Assembly: GCA_900539525.1 (NCBI GenBank)
Contig: UQCM01000104.1
Coordinates: 1 to 6,013 of the forward strand
DNA length: 6,013 nucleotides
Source: an uncultured Blautia sp.
Lineage (GTDB): Bacteria > Bacillota > Clostridia > Lachnospirales > Lachnospiraceae
Reading direction: 5' to 3'
The position numbers and the translations under genes are program-made. The notes under the pieces were generated by a model. It saw only the letters and a list, made by a program, of their open reading frames with translations, ran no database searches and was not told the origin of the DNA. This document shows, piece after piece, positions 1 through 5,929 of the stretch; the first letter of the stretch is position 1; every line of letters starts with the position of its first letter.

Positions 1-120
1 ATATTTACGCTGTTTGTAGCCTTTATCTAGTTTGCAAACTGTCGAAAACGGGATTAAATCATATCCCCCCATTGAAATCAATATCTTTTTCCAATTGTGT
101 ACATTATTTACAAAAACAGA
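1..120. other. Non-coding flank, no gene seen
   Basis: No convincing reading frame or RNA gene is visible here. The stretch is AT-rich. It contains a perfect 12-bp palindrome AGTTTGCAAACT at 29-40, a run of six C at 65-70 and a small dyad ATTGA-AA-TCAAT at 71-82. It lies beyond the mnmA terminator, so it is probably the flank of an off-window gene. No promoter with both boxes could be supported on either strand. Confidence 0.5.
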
Positions 121-164
121 TAAAAAAAGAGCTATAACTGTTCAGAACAACAGTATATAGCTCT
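121..164 (-). terminator. Intrinsic terminator of the isc-mnmA unit
   Basis: Read on the minus strand, arms at 164-149 and 142-128 form a 15-bp stem (AGAGCTATA-ACTGTT type) with one bulged T. The loop has six bases, and a run of seven T follows in the transcript direction (128-122). It begins only six bases past the mnmA stop codon, so it ends the iscR-iscS-iscU-mnmA transcript. The plus strand has no T run after the stem, so it should work in one direction only. Confidence 0.93.
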
Positions 165-169
165 ATAGC

Positions 170-1261
170 TTATTCCTGCCCGGCTCCGAGAATCGTCCCG
201 CCGCCAAGCACATGATCCCCCTGATAAAAAACAACCGCCTGTCCGGGTGTGATCGCCCTCTGGGCCTCCGGGAAGGTGCAAAAAAGCCTGTCCTCTCCTG
301 CTTTCTCAATCCGGCATGGCGAGCCCTTATGGTTATAGCGTATCTTTGCCATGACCTCCATCCCGTCCTCAAACTCCGGTACTGCCATGGCATTCAGCCT
401 GTCCGCATAGAGGGTATGACGAAAAATATCCTTCTCTTCGCCCACCACCACTTCATTTGTCTGCGGGCGGATCTCCGACACGAACACACGATGCCCCATT
501 GCCAGATTCAGTCCTCTTCTCTGACCGATGGTATAATGGGTGATCCCCCTGTGGCAGCCGATGACCTCTCCTTTTGTGTTCACAAAGTTTCCTTCCGGAA
601 TCACAGTTCCCGTGCTTCTTTCAATAAATCCCGCATAATCCTGATCCGGCACAAAGCAGATCTCCTGACTGTCCGGCTTATGCGCCACACGAAGCCCGAT
701 CTTCTGCGCGATCCCTCGGATCTCATCCTTCGTGTATTCACCCACCGGCATCAGGGTATGCGCCAGCTGATCCTGCGTCAGATTGTAAAGTGCATAGGTC
801 TGATCCTTCTCTGCTGTCACAGACTTTGTTATGGTATAGCGGCCATTTTCCAGCCTGCGGATCCTGGCATAATGACCGGTGGCGATATAGTCCGCTCCGA
901 TCTCCATACTGCGTCTGAGCAGGGATTCCCATTTCACATAACGGTTGCAGGCGATACACGGGTTCGGAGTCCTTCCGTGGAGATATTCATCCACAAAGTA
1001 ATCCATGACATTCTGCTTAAATTCCGTCTTGAAATTCATCACATAATACGGAATCTCCAGATCCTGTGCCACCCGTCTGGCATCATCGACCGCACTCAGA
1101 CCGCAGCACCCGCCGTTCTCCTGCTGGGTGACCTCGTCCTCATCCTGCCAGATCTGCATGGTCACACCGATCACATCGTAGCCCTGCTCTTTCAATAAAT
1201 ATGCCGCCACCGAAGAATCCACCCCGCCGGACATCCCCACTACAACTCTTTTCTTAGCCAT
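170..1261 (-). CDS. mnmA: tRNA-uridine 2-sulfurtransferase MnmA
   Basis: The 363-residue cytoplasmic enzyme makes the 2-thio group of (c)mnm5s2U34 in tRNAs for Lys, Glu and Gln, using ATP and sulfur that starts at a cysteine desulfurase. The length is normal for the family. Visible marks are the N-terminal PP-loop SGGVDSS (11-17), the TGHYAR motif (128-133), the NPCIACNR segment (100-107) and DSQEICF (197-203). By recalled alignment, C105 and C202 match the E. coli catalytic pair Cys102 and Cys199. C102 adds a CxxC, as in homologues proposed to carry an Fe-S cluster. A CC pair also sits at 52-53. GAGGAG lies four bases before the ATG. It is the last gene of the isc unit, 115 bp after iscU, so the adjacent IscS is the obvious sulfur donor. 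Family assignment is secure; the cluster idea is inference. Confidence 0.97.
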   Translation of the reverse strand: MAKKRVVVGMSGGVDSSVAAYLLKEQGYDVIGVTMQIWQDEDEVTQQENGGCCGLSAVDDARRVAQDLEIPYYVMNFKTEFKQNVMDYFVDEYLHGRTPNPCIACNRYVKWESLLRRSMEIGADYIATGHYARIRRLENGRYTITKSVTAEKDQTYALYNLTQDQLAHTLMPVGEYTKDEIRGIAQKIGLRVAHKPDSQEICFVPDQDYAGFIERSTGTVIPEGNFVNTKGEVIGCHRGITHYTIGQRRGLNLAMGHRVFVSEIRPQTNEVVVGEEKDIFRHTLYADRLNAMAVPEFEDGMEVMAKIRYNHKGSPCRIEKAGEDRLFCTFPEAQRAITPGQAVVFYQGDHVLGGGTILGAGQE

Positions 1262-1282
1262 GACACTCCTCTATATTTCTCA

Positions 1283-1388
1283 GTATTCCTGGTATTCTTA
1301 GTACTTTTCGCTTTCAGATATTCCCGGTACTCTTCGTTTTCCAGGTATTCCCGATACTCCTCGTTTCCGGATATTCTTAGTATTCTTC
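1283..1388 (-). repeat. Four tandem 26-27 bp units derived from the iscU 3' end
   Basis: On the minus strand four units follow each other at 1388-1363, 1362-1336, 1335-1310 and 1309-1283 (26, 27, 26 and 27 bp). Each resembles GAAGAGTACyrrGAATA followed by a CyGGAAA-like end. The first unit starts inside iscU: it supplies the final Glu-Glu-Tyr codons and the TAA stop. The fourth again reads Glu-Lys-Tyr-TAA. The middle two have CGG in place of the stop and read EEYREYLEN and EEYREYLKA in one continuous frame. This suggests tandem copying of the gene end, followed by drift. The units fill most of the iscU-mnmA gap. Confidence 0.8.
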
Positions 1389-1820
1389 CTCTTCTTCCTC
1401 TTCACCTTCATGGATATCCGACTTCGGTCTTGTCAGACCTTCGATCTTGATCCCTTTCTTCTCAGCATAATCCCAGAGTGCTGCGTGGATCGCCTCCTCT
1501 GCCAGCAGAGAGCAGTGCACCTTTACCGGAGGAAGTCCATCCAGTGCTTCCATAACCGCCTTATTTGTCACCTTCAATGCCTCATTGACAGATTTGCCCT
1601 TTACCAGCTCTGTTGCCATACTGCTGGTTGCCACTGCCGCACCGCAGCCAAAGGTCTTGAACTTCACATCTCTGATGATCTCGTTTTCATCAATATCCAG
1701 GTAAATCCTCATGATATCGCCGCATTTTGCGTTTCCTACCGTTCCTACGCCACTGGCATTTTCAATTTCCCCGACATTTCTCGGATGATTAAAGTGATCC
1801 ATTACTTTTTCGCTGTACAT
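1377..1820 (-). CDS. iscU: Fe-S cluster assembly scaffold IscU (NifU N-terminal type)
   Basis: The 147-residue cytoplasmic scaffold receives sulfur from IscS and iron, builds an Fe-S cluster and passes it on. The three ligand cysteines are present: C33 in NAKCGD, with the usual Asp at 35; C59 in FGCGAA; and C103 in VHCS, preceded by H102. LPPVK (96-100) is the Hsp70 (HscA) recognition motif of E. coli IscU, although no hscA or hscB is nearby. The protein ends in an acidic tail (EGEEEEEEEY). The chosen ATG has GGAGG eight bases upstream. A TTG 15 bp further up (1835) is in frame, but it would put that ribosome site inside the coding region, so it is rejected. It is the third gene of the unit, 109 bp after iscS. 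SufU is less likely because LPPVK is present and the SufU-type insertion between the ligands is absent. Confidence 0.95.
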   Translation of the reverse strand: MYSEKVMDHFNHPRNVGEIENASGVGTVGNAKCGDIMRIYLDIDENEIIRDVKFKTFGCGAAVATSSMATELVKGKSVNEALKVTNKAVMEALDGLPPVKVHCSLLAEEAIHAALWDYAEKKGIKIEGLTRPKSDIHEGEEEEEEEY

Positions 1821-1847
1821 ATCTGATTCCTCCAAAAGCTTTCTATC

Positions 1848-1853
1848 ATTATA
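1848..1853 (-). promoter_or_regulatory. Possible internal -10 box before iscU
   Basis: A perfect TATAAT occurs on the minus strand in the AT-rich 109-bp gap between iscS and iscU. It lies about 28 bases before the iscU ATG, which would leave a leader of roughly 20 bases carrying the GGAGG. No good -35 box is present 16-18 bp upstream (best is ACAGAT). It may be an accident of base composition or a weak internal promoter for iscU-mnmA. Confidence 0.25.
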
Positions 1854-1929
1854 ATTGTTTCGATATATTAATCTGTTTCTCTCATTTATGGATTTCTTCC
1901 ATTTATTTGTTTCTATTGCTTATTTTCTT

Positions 1930-3123
1930 TTACTTATTTGCTTTCTCTGACTTCTTTACAAAATCCTCATAAAGCGGTGACATGCTGCGCAGCCTGTCAA
2001 CGATCTTCTTGATCGCCTCTGCCACATAGTCCATATCTTCCTTTGTAATCTCCTCGCTGAGGGTCAGACGCAGAGAACCGTGTGCGATCTCATGAGGCAG
2101 TCCAATGGCCAGCAGCACATGGGACGGGTCCAGAGAGCCTGATGTACAGGCGGAACCGCTGGAACCACAGATTCCTTCCATATCCAGCATGATCAGAAGA
2201 GATTCTCCCTCAATAAACTGGAAGCTGAAATTGATATTATTCGGCAGTCTCTTCGTCCTGTGACCGTTCAGTCTCGTGTAGGGAACCTCTTTCATGATCC
2301 TTTCGATCAGGTAATCTCTCATCTCAATTTCCCTGTCTGTACGCTCTTTCATCGTGGCAACCGCACGCTCTACGGCTTTTCCGAGTCCGACGATACCGGG
2401 AACATTTTCCGTACCCGCACGTCTCTTTCTCTCCTGTGCACCTCCATGGACAAAGGAACGGATCTTCACTCCCTTTCTGATATAGAGGAAGCCGATACCC
2501 TTCGGGCCGTTCAGTTTATGTCCGCTGGCACTGAGCATATCGATATGATACTCATCCACGTTGATCGGCACCTGCCCGAATGCCTGCACAGCATCTGTGT
2601 GGAACAGGATCCCGTGCTCATGTGCGATCTCTCCGATCTCACGGATCGGCTGGATCGTTCCGATCTCATTGTTTGCAAACATAACGGAAATCAGGATCGT
2701 ATCCGGGCGGATCGCCTTTTTCAGTTCCTCCAGCTTCACCACGCCGTTCTCGTCCACATCCAGATACGTGATCTCATAGCCTCTCTTCTGCAGATATTCA
2801 CATGTATGAAGGATCGCATGGTGTTCGATCTTCGTCGTAATGATATGCTTTCCCTTACTCTCATACGCTTCCGCTGTCGCCTTCAGAGCCCAGTTGTCCG
2901 ACTCTGATCCTCCCGCTGTAAAATAAATCTCATTTGCCTGAGCACCCAGAGCATTTGCGATCGTCTCACGACTCTCATTTACTGCCTTCTTGCTCTTTCC
3001 GGCAAACTCATAGACACTGGACGGATTTCCATAATACTCCGTAAAATACGGAAGCATCGCTTCTACTACCTCCGGCGCTGTCTTTGTGGTAGCAGCATTA
3101 TCCAAATAAATAAATCTAGACAT
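1930..3123 (-). CDS. iscS: Cysteine desulfurase IscS/NifS (class V PLP enzyme)
   Basis: The 397-residue PLP enzyme converts cysteine to alanine and holds the sulfur as a persulfide. It supplies IscU and probably MnmA. The order of motifs is that of group I desulfurases: LDNAATT (7-13), the PLP-stacking His in EHHA (H101), HTDAVQ with the pyridine-nitrogen Asp (D177), SGHKLNGPKG with the Schiff-base Lys (K203), RAGTEN (235-240) and the long mobile loop SSGSACTSGS with catalytic C326. The length is close to E. coli IscS (404). The ATG at 3123 is preceded by AAGGAG at a spacing of eight. A GTG nine bases upstream (3132) is in frame but too close to that site. It starts 16 bp after the iscR stop, so the two are co-transcribed. 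IscS and NifS are hard to separate by sequence; the iscR-iscU context favours an ISC housekeeping role. Confidence 0.96.
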   Translation of the reverse strand: MSRFIYLDNAATTKTAPEVVEAMLPYFTEYYGNPSSVYEFAGKSKKAVNESRETIANALGAQANEIYFTAGGSESDNWALKATAEAYESKGKHIITTKIEHHAILHTCEYLQKRGYEITYLDVDENGVVKLEELKKAIRPDTILISVMFANNEIGTIQPIREIGEIAHEHGILFHTDAVQAFGQVPINVDEYHIDMLSASGHKLNGPKGIGFLYIRKGVKIRSFVHGGAQERKRRAGTENVPGIVGLGKAVERAVATMKERTDREIEMRDYLIERIMKEVPYTRLNGHRTKRLPNNINFSFQFIEGESLLIMLDMEGICGSSGSACTSGSLDPSHVLLAIGLPHEIAHGSLRLTLSEEITKEDMDYVAEAIKKIVDRLRSMSPLYEDFVKKSEKANK

Positions 3124-3139
3124 TTTCCTCACTCCTTGC

Positions 3140-3598
3140 TTAACATTCGCAGCCGCCTCCCGGCAGCTGCCCTTTCTTTTTAAATTCCTTGCTCTCTTCC
3201 ACTAACTGGGAGAGACTGATATCGTCCACGGCCTGCGTGATGCTTTCATTGATCCGCTGCCAGACATACTTTGTAACACACAGATCTGCTCCCTGGCATC
3301 CCCTGTCTGGTTTCAGACCGGCGCACTCGACAGCATCCAGATTTCCCTCCAGTGCCCGGAGCACATCGCCTACGGAAATCTCCTCTGCCGGTTTGCCCAG
3401 CTTGTAACCTCCTCCAGCTCCACGAATACTGACCACCAGACCGGCTTTCTTCAGCTTCGCCATCAGCTGTTCCAGATAGCTCTCCGATATCTTCTGTCTT
3501 CCTGCAATACTGCTGATCGACACATTCTCTTCTTCGCTGTATACCGCCAGGTCAACCAATGCCCGAAGCCCGTATCTGCCCTTTGTGGACAGTTTCAT
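3140..3598 (-). CDS. iscR: Rrf2-family Fe-S-sensing repressor IscR
   Basis: The 152-residue winged-helix regulator probably binds a [2Fe-2S] cluster and represses its own operon when clusters are plentiful. MKLSTKGRYG opens the DNA-binding domain. SYLEQLM (40-46) is the recognition helix, with E43 as in E. coli IscR, and IRGAGGGY (58-65) forms the wing. The three cluster cysteines are C92, C101 and C107, spaced C-x8-C-x5-C, with three more residues between the first two than in E. coli. The E. coli ligand His107 aligns with K110. The protein ends in GGGCEC, giving two extra cysteines (C150, C152). The ATG has GGGAGG seven bases upstream; a TTG at 3616 is in frame but lies before that site. 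First gene of the unit. A CymR role is unlikely because the cluster cysteines are present. Confidence 0.93.
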   Translation of the reverse strand: MKLSTKGRYGLRALVDLAVYSEEENVSISSIAGRQKISESYLEQLMAKLKKAGLVVSIRGAGGGYKLGKPAEEISVGDVLRALEGNLDAVECAGLKPDRGCQGADLCVTKYVWQRINESITQAVDDISLSQLVEESKEFKKKGQLPGGGCEC

Positions 3599-3618
3599 AC
3601 CGTTTCCTCCCTTCAAAT

Positions 3619-3641
3619 AATCCGAGTATTTTACTGGGATT
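3619..3641. promoter_or_regulatory. Probable IscR operator (23-bp dyad)
   Basis: AATCCGAGTA, a TTT centre and TACTGGGATT form an inverted repeat with a single mismatch over ten base pairs. The layout (CC near each outer end, an A/T centre, GG on the other side) resembles the proteobacterial IscR type 1 site in plan. It sits just downstream of the predicted iscR start point (about +5 to +27), where a bound dimer would block transcription. The assignment to IscR is inferred from position and symmetry. Confidence 0.75.
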
Positions 3642-3651
3642 TCTGTATCTG

Positions 3652-3680
3652 ACTATATCACTCCCGGGCGGTTCTGTCAA
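3652..3680 (-). promoter_or_regulatory. Promoter of iscR-iscS-iscU-mnmA
   Basis: On the minus strand TTGACA (3680-3675) is separated by exactly 17 bp from TATAGT (3657-3652). That is a near-consensus housekeeping sigma-A promoter. The start point is predicted near 3645, which gives a leader of about 47 bases with the operator dyad in its first half and GGGAGG near its end. A promoter this strong would suit tight repression by IscR. Confidence 0.88.
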
Positions 3681-3691
3681 CCCTGTGTCAG

Positions 3692-3732
3692 GAATATAGT
3701 ATAAAAAATAAAAACAACTGTGGAGCTGTTTT
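3692..3732 (+). promoter_or_regulatory. Possible promoter and leader of the spoVB-like gene
   Basis: The stretch before the gene is AT-rich, with overlapping -10-like boxes (TATAGT 3695-3700, TATAAA 3700-3705). No matching TTGACA-type -35 is present (TTCTGT at the correct spacing). An alternative sporulation sigma factor is possible but not shown. Near the start, AACAACT and AGCTGTT (3713-3730 region) could pair with one mismatch around the TGGAG ribosome site, which lies seven bases before the ATG. Confidence 0.3.
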
Positions 3733-5271
3733 ATGAATCAAAAACGTGTCATACTTCAGGGGGCGATGATTCTGACAGTCGTCGGCTTTATCAGCAGGAT
3801 CATCGGCTTCTTCTATAGAATATTCCTCTCCCGCGCAATCGGTGCGGAAGGCGTGGGAATCTACCAGCTCATCTTTCCTGTCTACACCATGGCATTTTCC
3901 CTCACAGCCTCCGGCATCCAGACAGCCATATCCAGAAATGTATCCGGAAGAATGGCTGTGGGCGACAGACGGGGGGCGCGGGACATCTTTGCGGCCGGTC
4001 TCATCCTGACAACGGCAGGCACGATTCTCGCCTCTCTGTTTTTACACCGGGGAGCCGGATGGATCGCCGCGGATCTGTTAAAAGAAAGCCGCTGCGAATC
4101 CCTGATCCGTCTGCTTGCATTCGCACTGCCCTTCGCCGGTATCCATTCCTGCGTGGGCGGATACTATTTCGGACTGAAAAAGACGAATATCCCGGCGATT
4201 TCCCAGCTCATCGAACAGGCTGCCAGAGTTTCCGTATCCTATCTTGTCTACCTGATTTTTCTCGAAAAGGGACTGCGCCCCACTCCCATACTCGCAGTGA
4301 TCGGGCTGATCTGTGAGGAATTCGCCTCGGCACTGTTTTCCATGAGTGCCGCCGCACTTCATTTTGGCCGTCTGAAGCTTCGTCAGACCATTCCCGGGCT
4401 GCAAACCCCTTTTCGCAATATCCTGCAGCTGTCCCTTCCACTGACTGCAAACAGGGTGCTGATCAATCTGCTCCAGAGCGTGGAGGCTGTCTGTATTCCC
4501 CTGCGCCTGCAGATGTCCGGCCTGACGGTTTCCTCCTCCCTCAGTGTCTATGGTATCCTCACAGGAATGGCACTTCCGCTGGTGCTCTTTCCCTCCGCCA
4601 TCACCAGCGCCGTTTCCGTCATGCTGCTTCCCACCGTTTCCGAGGCACAGGCATCCGGAAGACACGGAAGGATTTCCAGGACTCTGGAAAGCACCGTATG
4701 CTACAGTCTGATTCTGGGCATCCTGTGTATCGGCATCTTTCTGTGTTTCGGGGAGGATATGGGCAGGATCCTGTTTGGAAATGCCCTTGCCGGGAAGTTC
4801 ATCCTCATACTGGCCTGGATCTGTCCGTTTCTCTACCTCGGTACCACCCTGAGCAGCATTTTAAACGGCATGGGGAAGGCAATGACGACCTTCTGGCAGA
4901 ATACCGTTTCCCTTCTCATCCGTATCCTTTTTGTATGGTTCGCTGTCCCCCGCTTCGGGATCACCGGATATCTCTGGGGGCTTCTGTTCAGCCAGCTTCT
5001 GTCCGCAGCCATGGCACTGGCCGCACTTTCCGGCTGTGTTGATTTTCACTTTGACAGTATCGGCTGGATCGTCAAGCCTGCCTTTACTTTATGTGTCAGC
5101 ACCGGAGTGATGCTTTTCTTTCGAACAGCTCTCACTCAATTCATCAGGGATATTTCTCCGCTTCTGGAAATGTTTCTCTCCGTCAGCGTACTCTGTGCGG
5201 TTTATATTGGTAGTATGTTCTTTTCTCAGATTTACATACTTTTGCAGAGAAAAGGTATACTAAAAGCGTAA
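3733..5271 (+). CDS. spoVB: SpoVB-like MOP-superfamily flippase (polysaccharide/lipid II transport type)
   Basis: The 512-residue integral membrane protein has about 14 predicted helices (roughly 11-31, 41-62, 85-105, 122-145, 160-178, 187-210, 229-250, two in 270-300, 322-340, 352-378, 386-405, 412-433, 445-500). The N-terminal signature, RIIGFFYRIFLSRAIGAEG (22-40) then GIYQLIFPVY (42-51), is typical of the SpoVB/MurJ-like branch. Length is close to B. subtilis SpoVB (518 residues, from memory). SpoVB is needed for spore cortex formation and is thought to move lipid-linked peptidoglycan precursor in the mother cell. A vegetative lipid or polysaccharide flippase is the main alternative. The ATG has TGGAG at seven bases. 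The gene is divergent from iscR and followed after 35 bp by two coat-like genes, which supports a sporulation role. Codons are richer in G and C than the surrounding spacers. No truncation is seen. Confidence 0.82.
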   Translation: MNQKRVILQGAMILTVVGFISRIIGFFYRIFLSRAIGAEGVGIYQLIFPVYTMAFSLTASGIQTAISRNVSGRMAVGDRRGARDIFAAGLILTTAGTILASLFLHRGAGWIAADLLKESRCESLIRLLAFALPFAGIHSCVGGYYFGLKKTNIPAISQLIEQAARVSVSYLVYLIFLEKGLRPTPILAVIGLICEEFASALFSMSAAALHFGRLKLRQTIPGLQTPFRNILQLSLPLTANRVLINLLQSVEAVCIPLRLQMSGLTVSSSLSVYGILTGMALPLVLFPSAITSAVSVMLLPTVSEAQASGRHGRISRTLESTVCYSLILGILCIGIFLCFGEDMGRILFGNALAGKFILILAWICPFLYLGTTLSSILNGMGKAMTTFWQNTVSLLIRILFVWFAVPRFGITGYLWGLLFSQLLSAAMALAALSGCVDFHFDSIGWIVKPAFTLCVSTGVMLFFRTALTQFIRDISPLLEMFLSVSVLCAVYIGSMFFSQIYILLQRKGILKA

Positions 5272-5306
5272 CCAACATCATCTTATGCAGCTAAGGAGGT
5301 CTTCTC

Positions 5307-5495
5307 ATGATGACAGAAATTTCAGAATTAGACTTACAGAACCTTCGCCACCTGATCGGCGGATGTGAAACAAACCACTGTAAAATGACGGCTTATGCCA
5401 GCCAGGCAACCGACCAGAGCGTAAAGCAGTTCTTTCAGAAATCTGCCCAGTCCGCAATGGAAACAAAACAGCAGCTCATGAAGTTTTTACAATAG
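5307..5495 (+). CDS. Small CotF-like spore coat protein, N-terminal-half type
   Basis: The 62-residue soluble protein has no signal peptide and probably forms a helical hairpin. A first amphipathic helix (about 5-32) contains C20, H24 and C25; a turn at TDQS (35-38) leads to a second helix (39-61). The pattern D-x-S/Q-V/L-K/R-Q-F/L-F/Y, then S/A-x-Q and a closing L-x-x-F, resembles the first half of B. subtilis CotF as recalled; that protein is a coat precursor cut into two chains. A strong AAGGAGG lies seven bases before the first of two ATG codons, so the upstream one is chosen. It starts 35 bp after the spoVB-like gene, and the next gene's ribosome site overlaps its stop, so the three are likely one transcript. 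The assignment rests on pattern and context, since no catalytic residues define the family. Confidence 0.72.
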   Translation: MMTEISELDLQNLRHLIGGCETNHCKMTAYASQATDQSVKQFFQKSAQSAMETKQQLMKFLQ

Positions 5496-5507
5496 GAGGG
5501 ACGAAAC

Positions 5508-5756
5508 ATGGATGAAAAAACAATGGTAACGGATACACTGACAGGCATTAACGGAGAACTCACCCGCTATACCGGAATGATCGCCCAGACCGAAAACCCG
5601 CAGCTGAAACAGACGTTAAAACAGCTCCGCAACCAGTGCGAAATGTCCCAGGAGGAAATCTACCAGATCGCCCGCAGCAAGCAGTACTATGTACCGGCTG
5701 CAAAAGCTACAGCAGAGGAAGTGGCACATGTGCGTTCCGTACTGACACAGGGTTAA
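5508..5756 (+). CDS. CotF-domain spore coat protein, C-terminal-half type
   Basis: The 82-residue soluble, helical protein fits the coat F domain pattern. It has D-x-L near the start, then R/K-Y-x-x-x-I-x-x-T/E-x-NPQLK/R (20-34). Next comes a long helix with E-x-x-x-x-Q (about 35-56) and the closing aromatic motif YYVPAAKA (60-67, the family's GYYxP/GWYxP). An EEVAHVRSVL tail ends it. It is expected in the outer layers of the spore; the exact role of such proteins is unclear. The ATG is preceded by AGGAGG (5494-5499), which overlaps the stop codon of the previous gene, a sign of translational coupling. The last gene of the sporulation set, it is followed by a terminator 57 bp on. No ferritin-type metal ligands (ExxH) are evident. 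Confidence 0.82.
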   Translation: MDEKTMVTDTLTGINGELTRYTGMIAQTENPQLKQTLKQLRNQCEMSQEEIYQIARSKQYYVPAAKATAEEVAHVRSVLTQG

Positions 5757-5779
5757 GGAAATTCCAAGAATTTCAGTTC

Positions 5780-5808
5780 TTGTCATAGGATGCAAACTGT
5801 GACATAAT
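5780..5808 (+). promoter_or_regulatory. Candidate promoter just upstream of the terminator
   Basis: TTGTCA (5780-5785), a 17-bp spacer and CATAAT (5803-5808) make a fair sigma-A match. The predicted start point (about 5815) lies right at the base of the terminator stem, so any transcript would be very short or would have to read through. It may be chance. Confidence 0.25.
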
Positions 5809-5812
5809 GAAA

Positions 5813-5864
5813 ATAACAAATGCGGCGCCCGGTCTTCGAGCCGGACGCCGTTATTGTTATATAG
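5813..5864 (+). terminator. GC-rich intrinsic terminator after the coat genes
   Basis: GCGGCG (5822-5827) and CGCCGT (5846-5851) enclose a second paired block CCGG/CCGG (5829-5832 and 5841-5844), with a C-A mismatch between the blocks and a small loop around TCTTCGAG. Outside the stem ATAACAA (5813-5819) can pair with TTGTTAT (5854-5860). The U-rich stretch TTATTGTTATATAG follows. It lies 57 bp past the last coat gene. The T run is broken, so efficiency is uncertain. Confidence 0.8.
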
Positions 5865-5874
5865 AATGATGCCA

Positions 5875-5929
5875 GGGTCATAAGGTCATGATTTTCATGC
5901 TTGCATGAAAAATCATGACTTTGGAACCC
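5875..5929. repeat. Long inverted repeat (about 19-bp hairpin)
   Basis: Arms at 5882-5900 and 5903-5922 pair almost perfectly (GTCATGATTTTCATGC against its complement, with one extra A in the second arm), leaving a two-base TT loop. An outer GGGT/ACCC pair (5875-5878 and 5926-5929) extends it past a small internal loop. No T run follows, so it is not a standard terminator. It looks like part of a repeat element or a structured RNA. Confidence 0.75.

Noticed and set aside
33..42. The 10-mer TGCAAACTGT occurs here and again at 5791-5800
   Set aside because: The match does not extend on either side, so it is most likely chance and not an attachment site or end repeat.
212..1198. Long plus-strand open frame opposite mnmA
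   Set aside because: It lies wholly antisense to a clear MnmA, has no plausible ribosome site, and its His/Leu/Arg-rich product shows no recognisable motif; it is a shadow frame.
1821..1835. TTG start giving five extra residues on IscU
   Set aside because: The GGAGG that best serves the ATG at 1820 would lie within this extension, and IscU proteins usually begin near MYSEKVMDHF.
1889..1903. Small hairpin ATGGA/TCCAT between iscS and iscU as a terminator
   Set aside because: Only five base pairs, AT-rich and without a following T run on the minus strand, so too weak.
2260..2907. Plus-strand open frame opposite iscS
   Set aside because: It is antisense to a complete, motif-rich IscS and has no family features.
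4078..4665. Minus-strand open frame opposite the spoVB-like gene
   Set aside because: Its Gly/Gln/Cys-rich product has no motif, and the plus-strand protein is a full-length family match.
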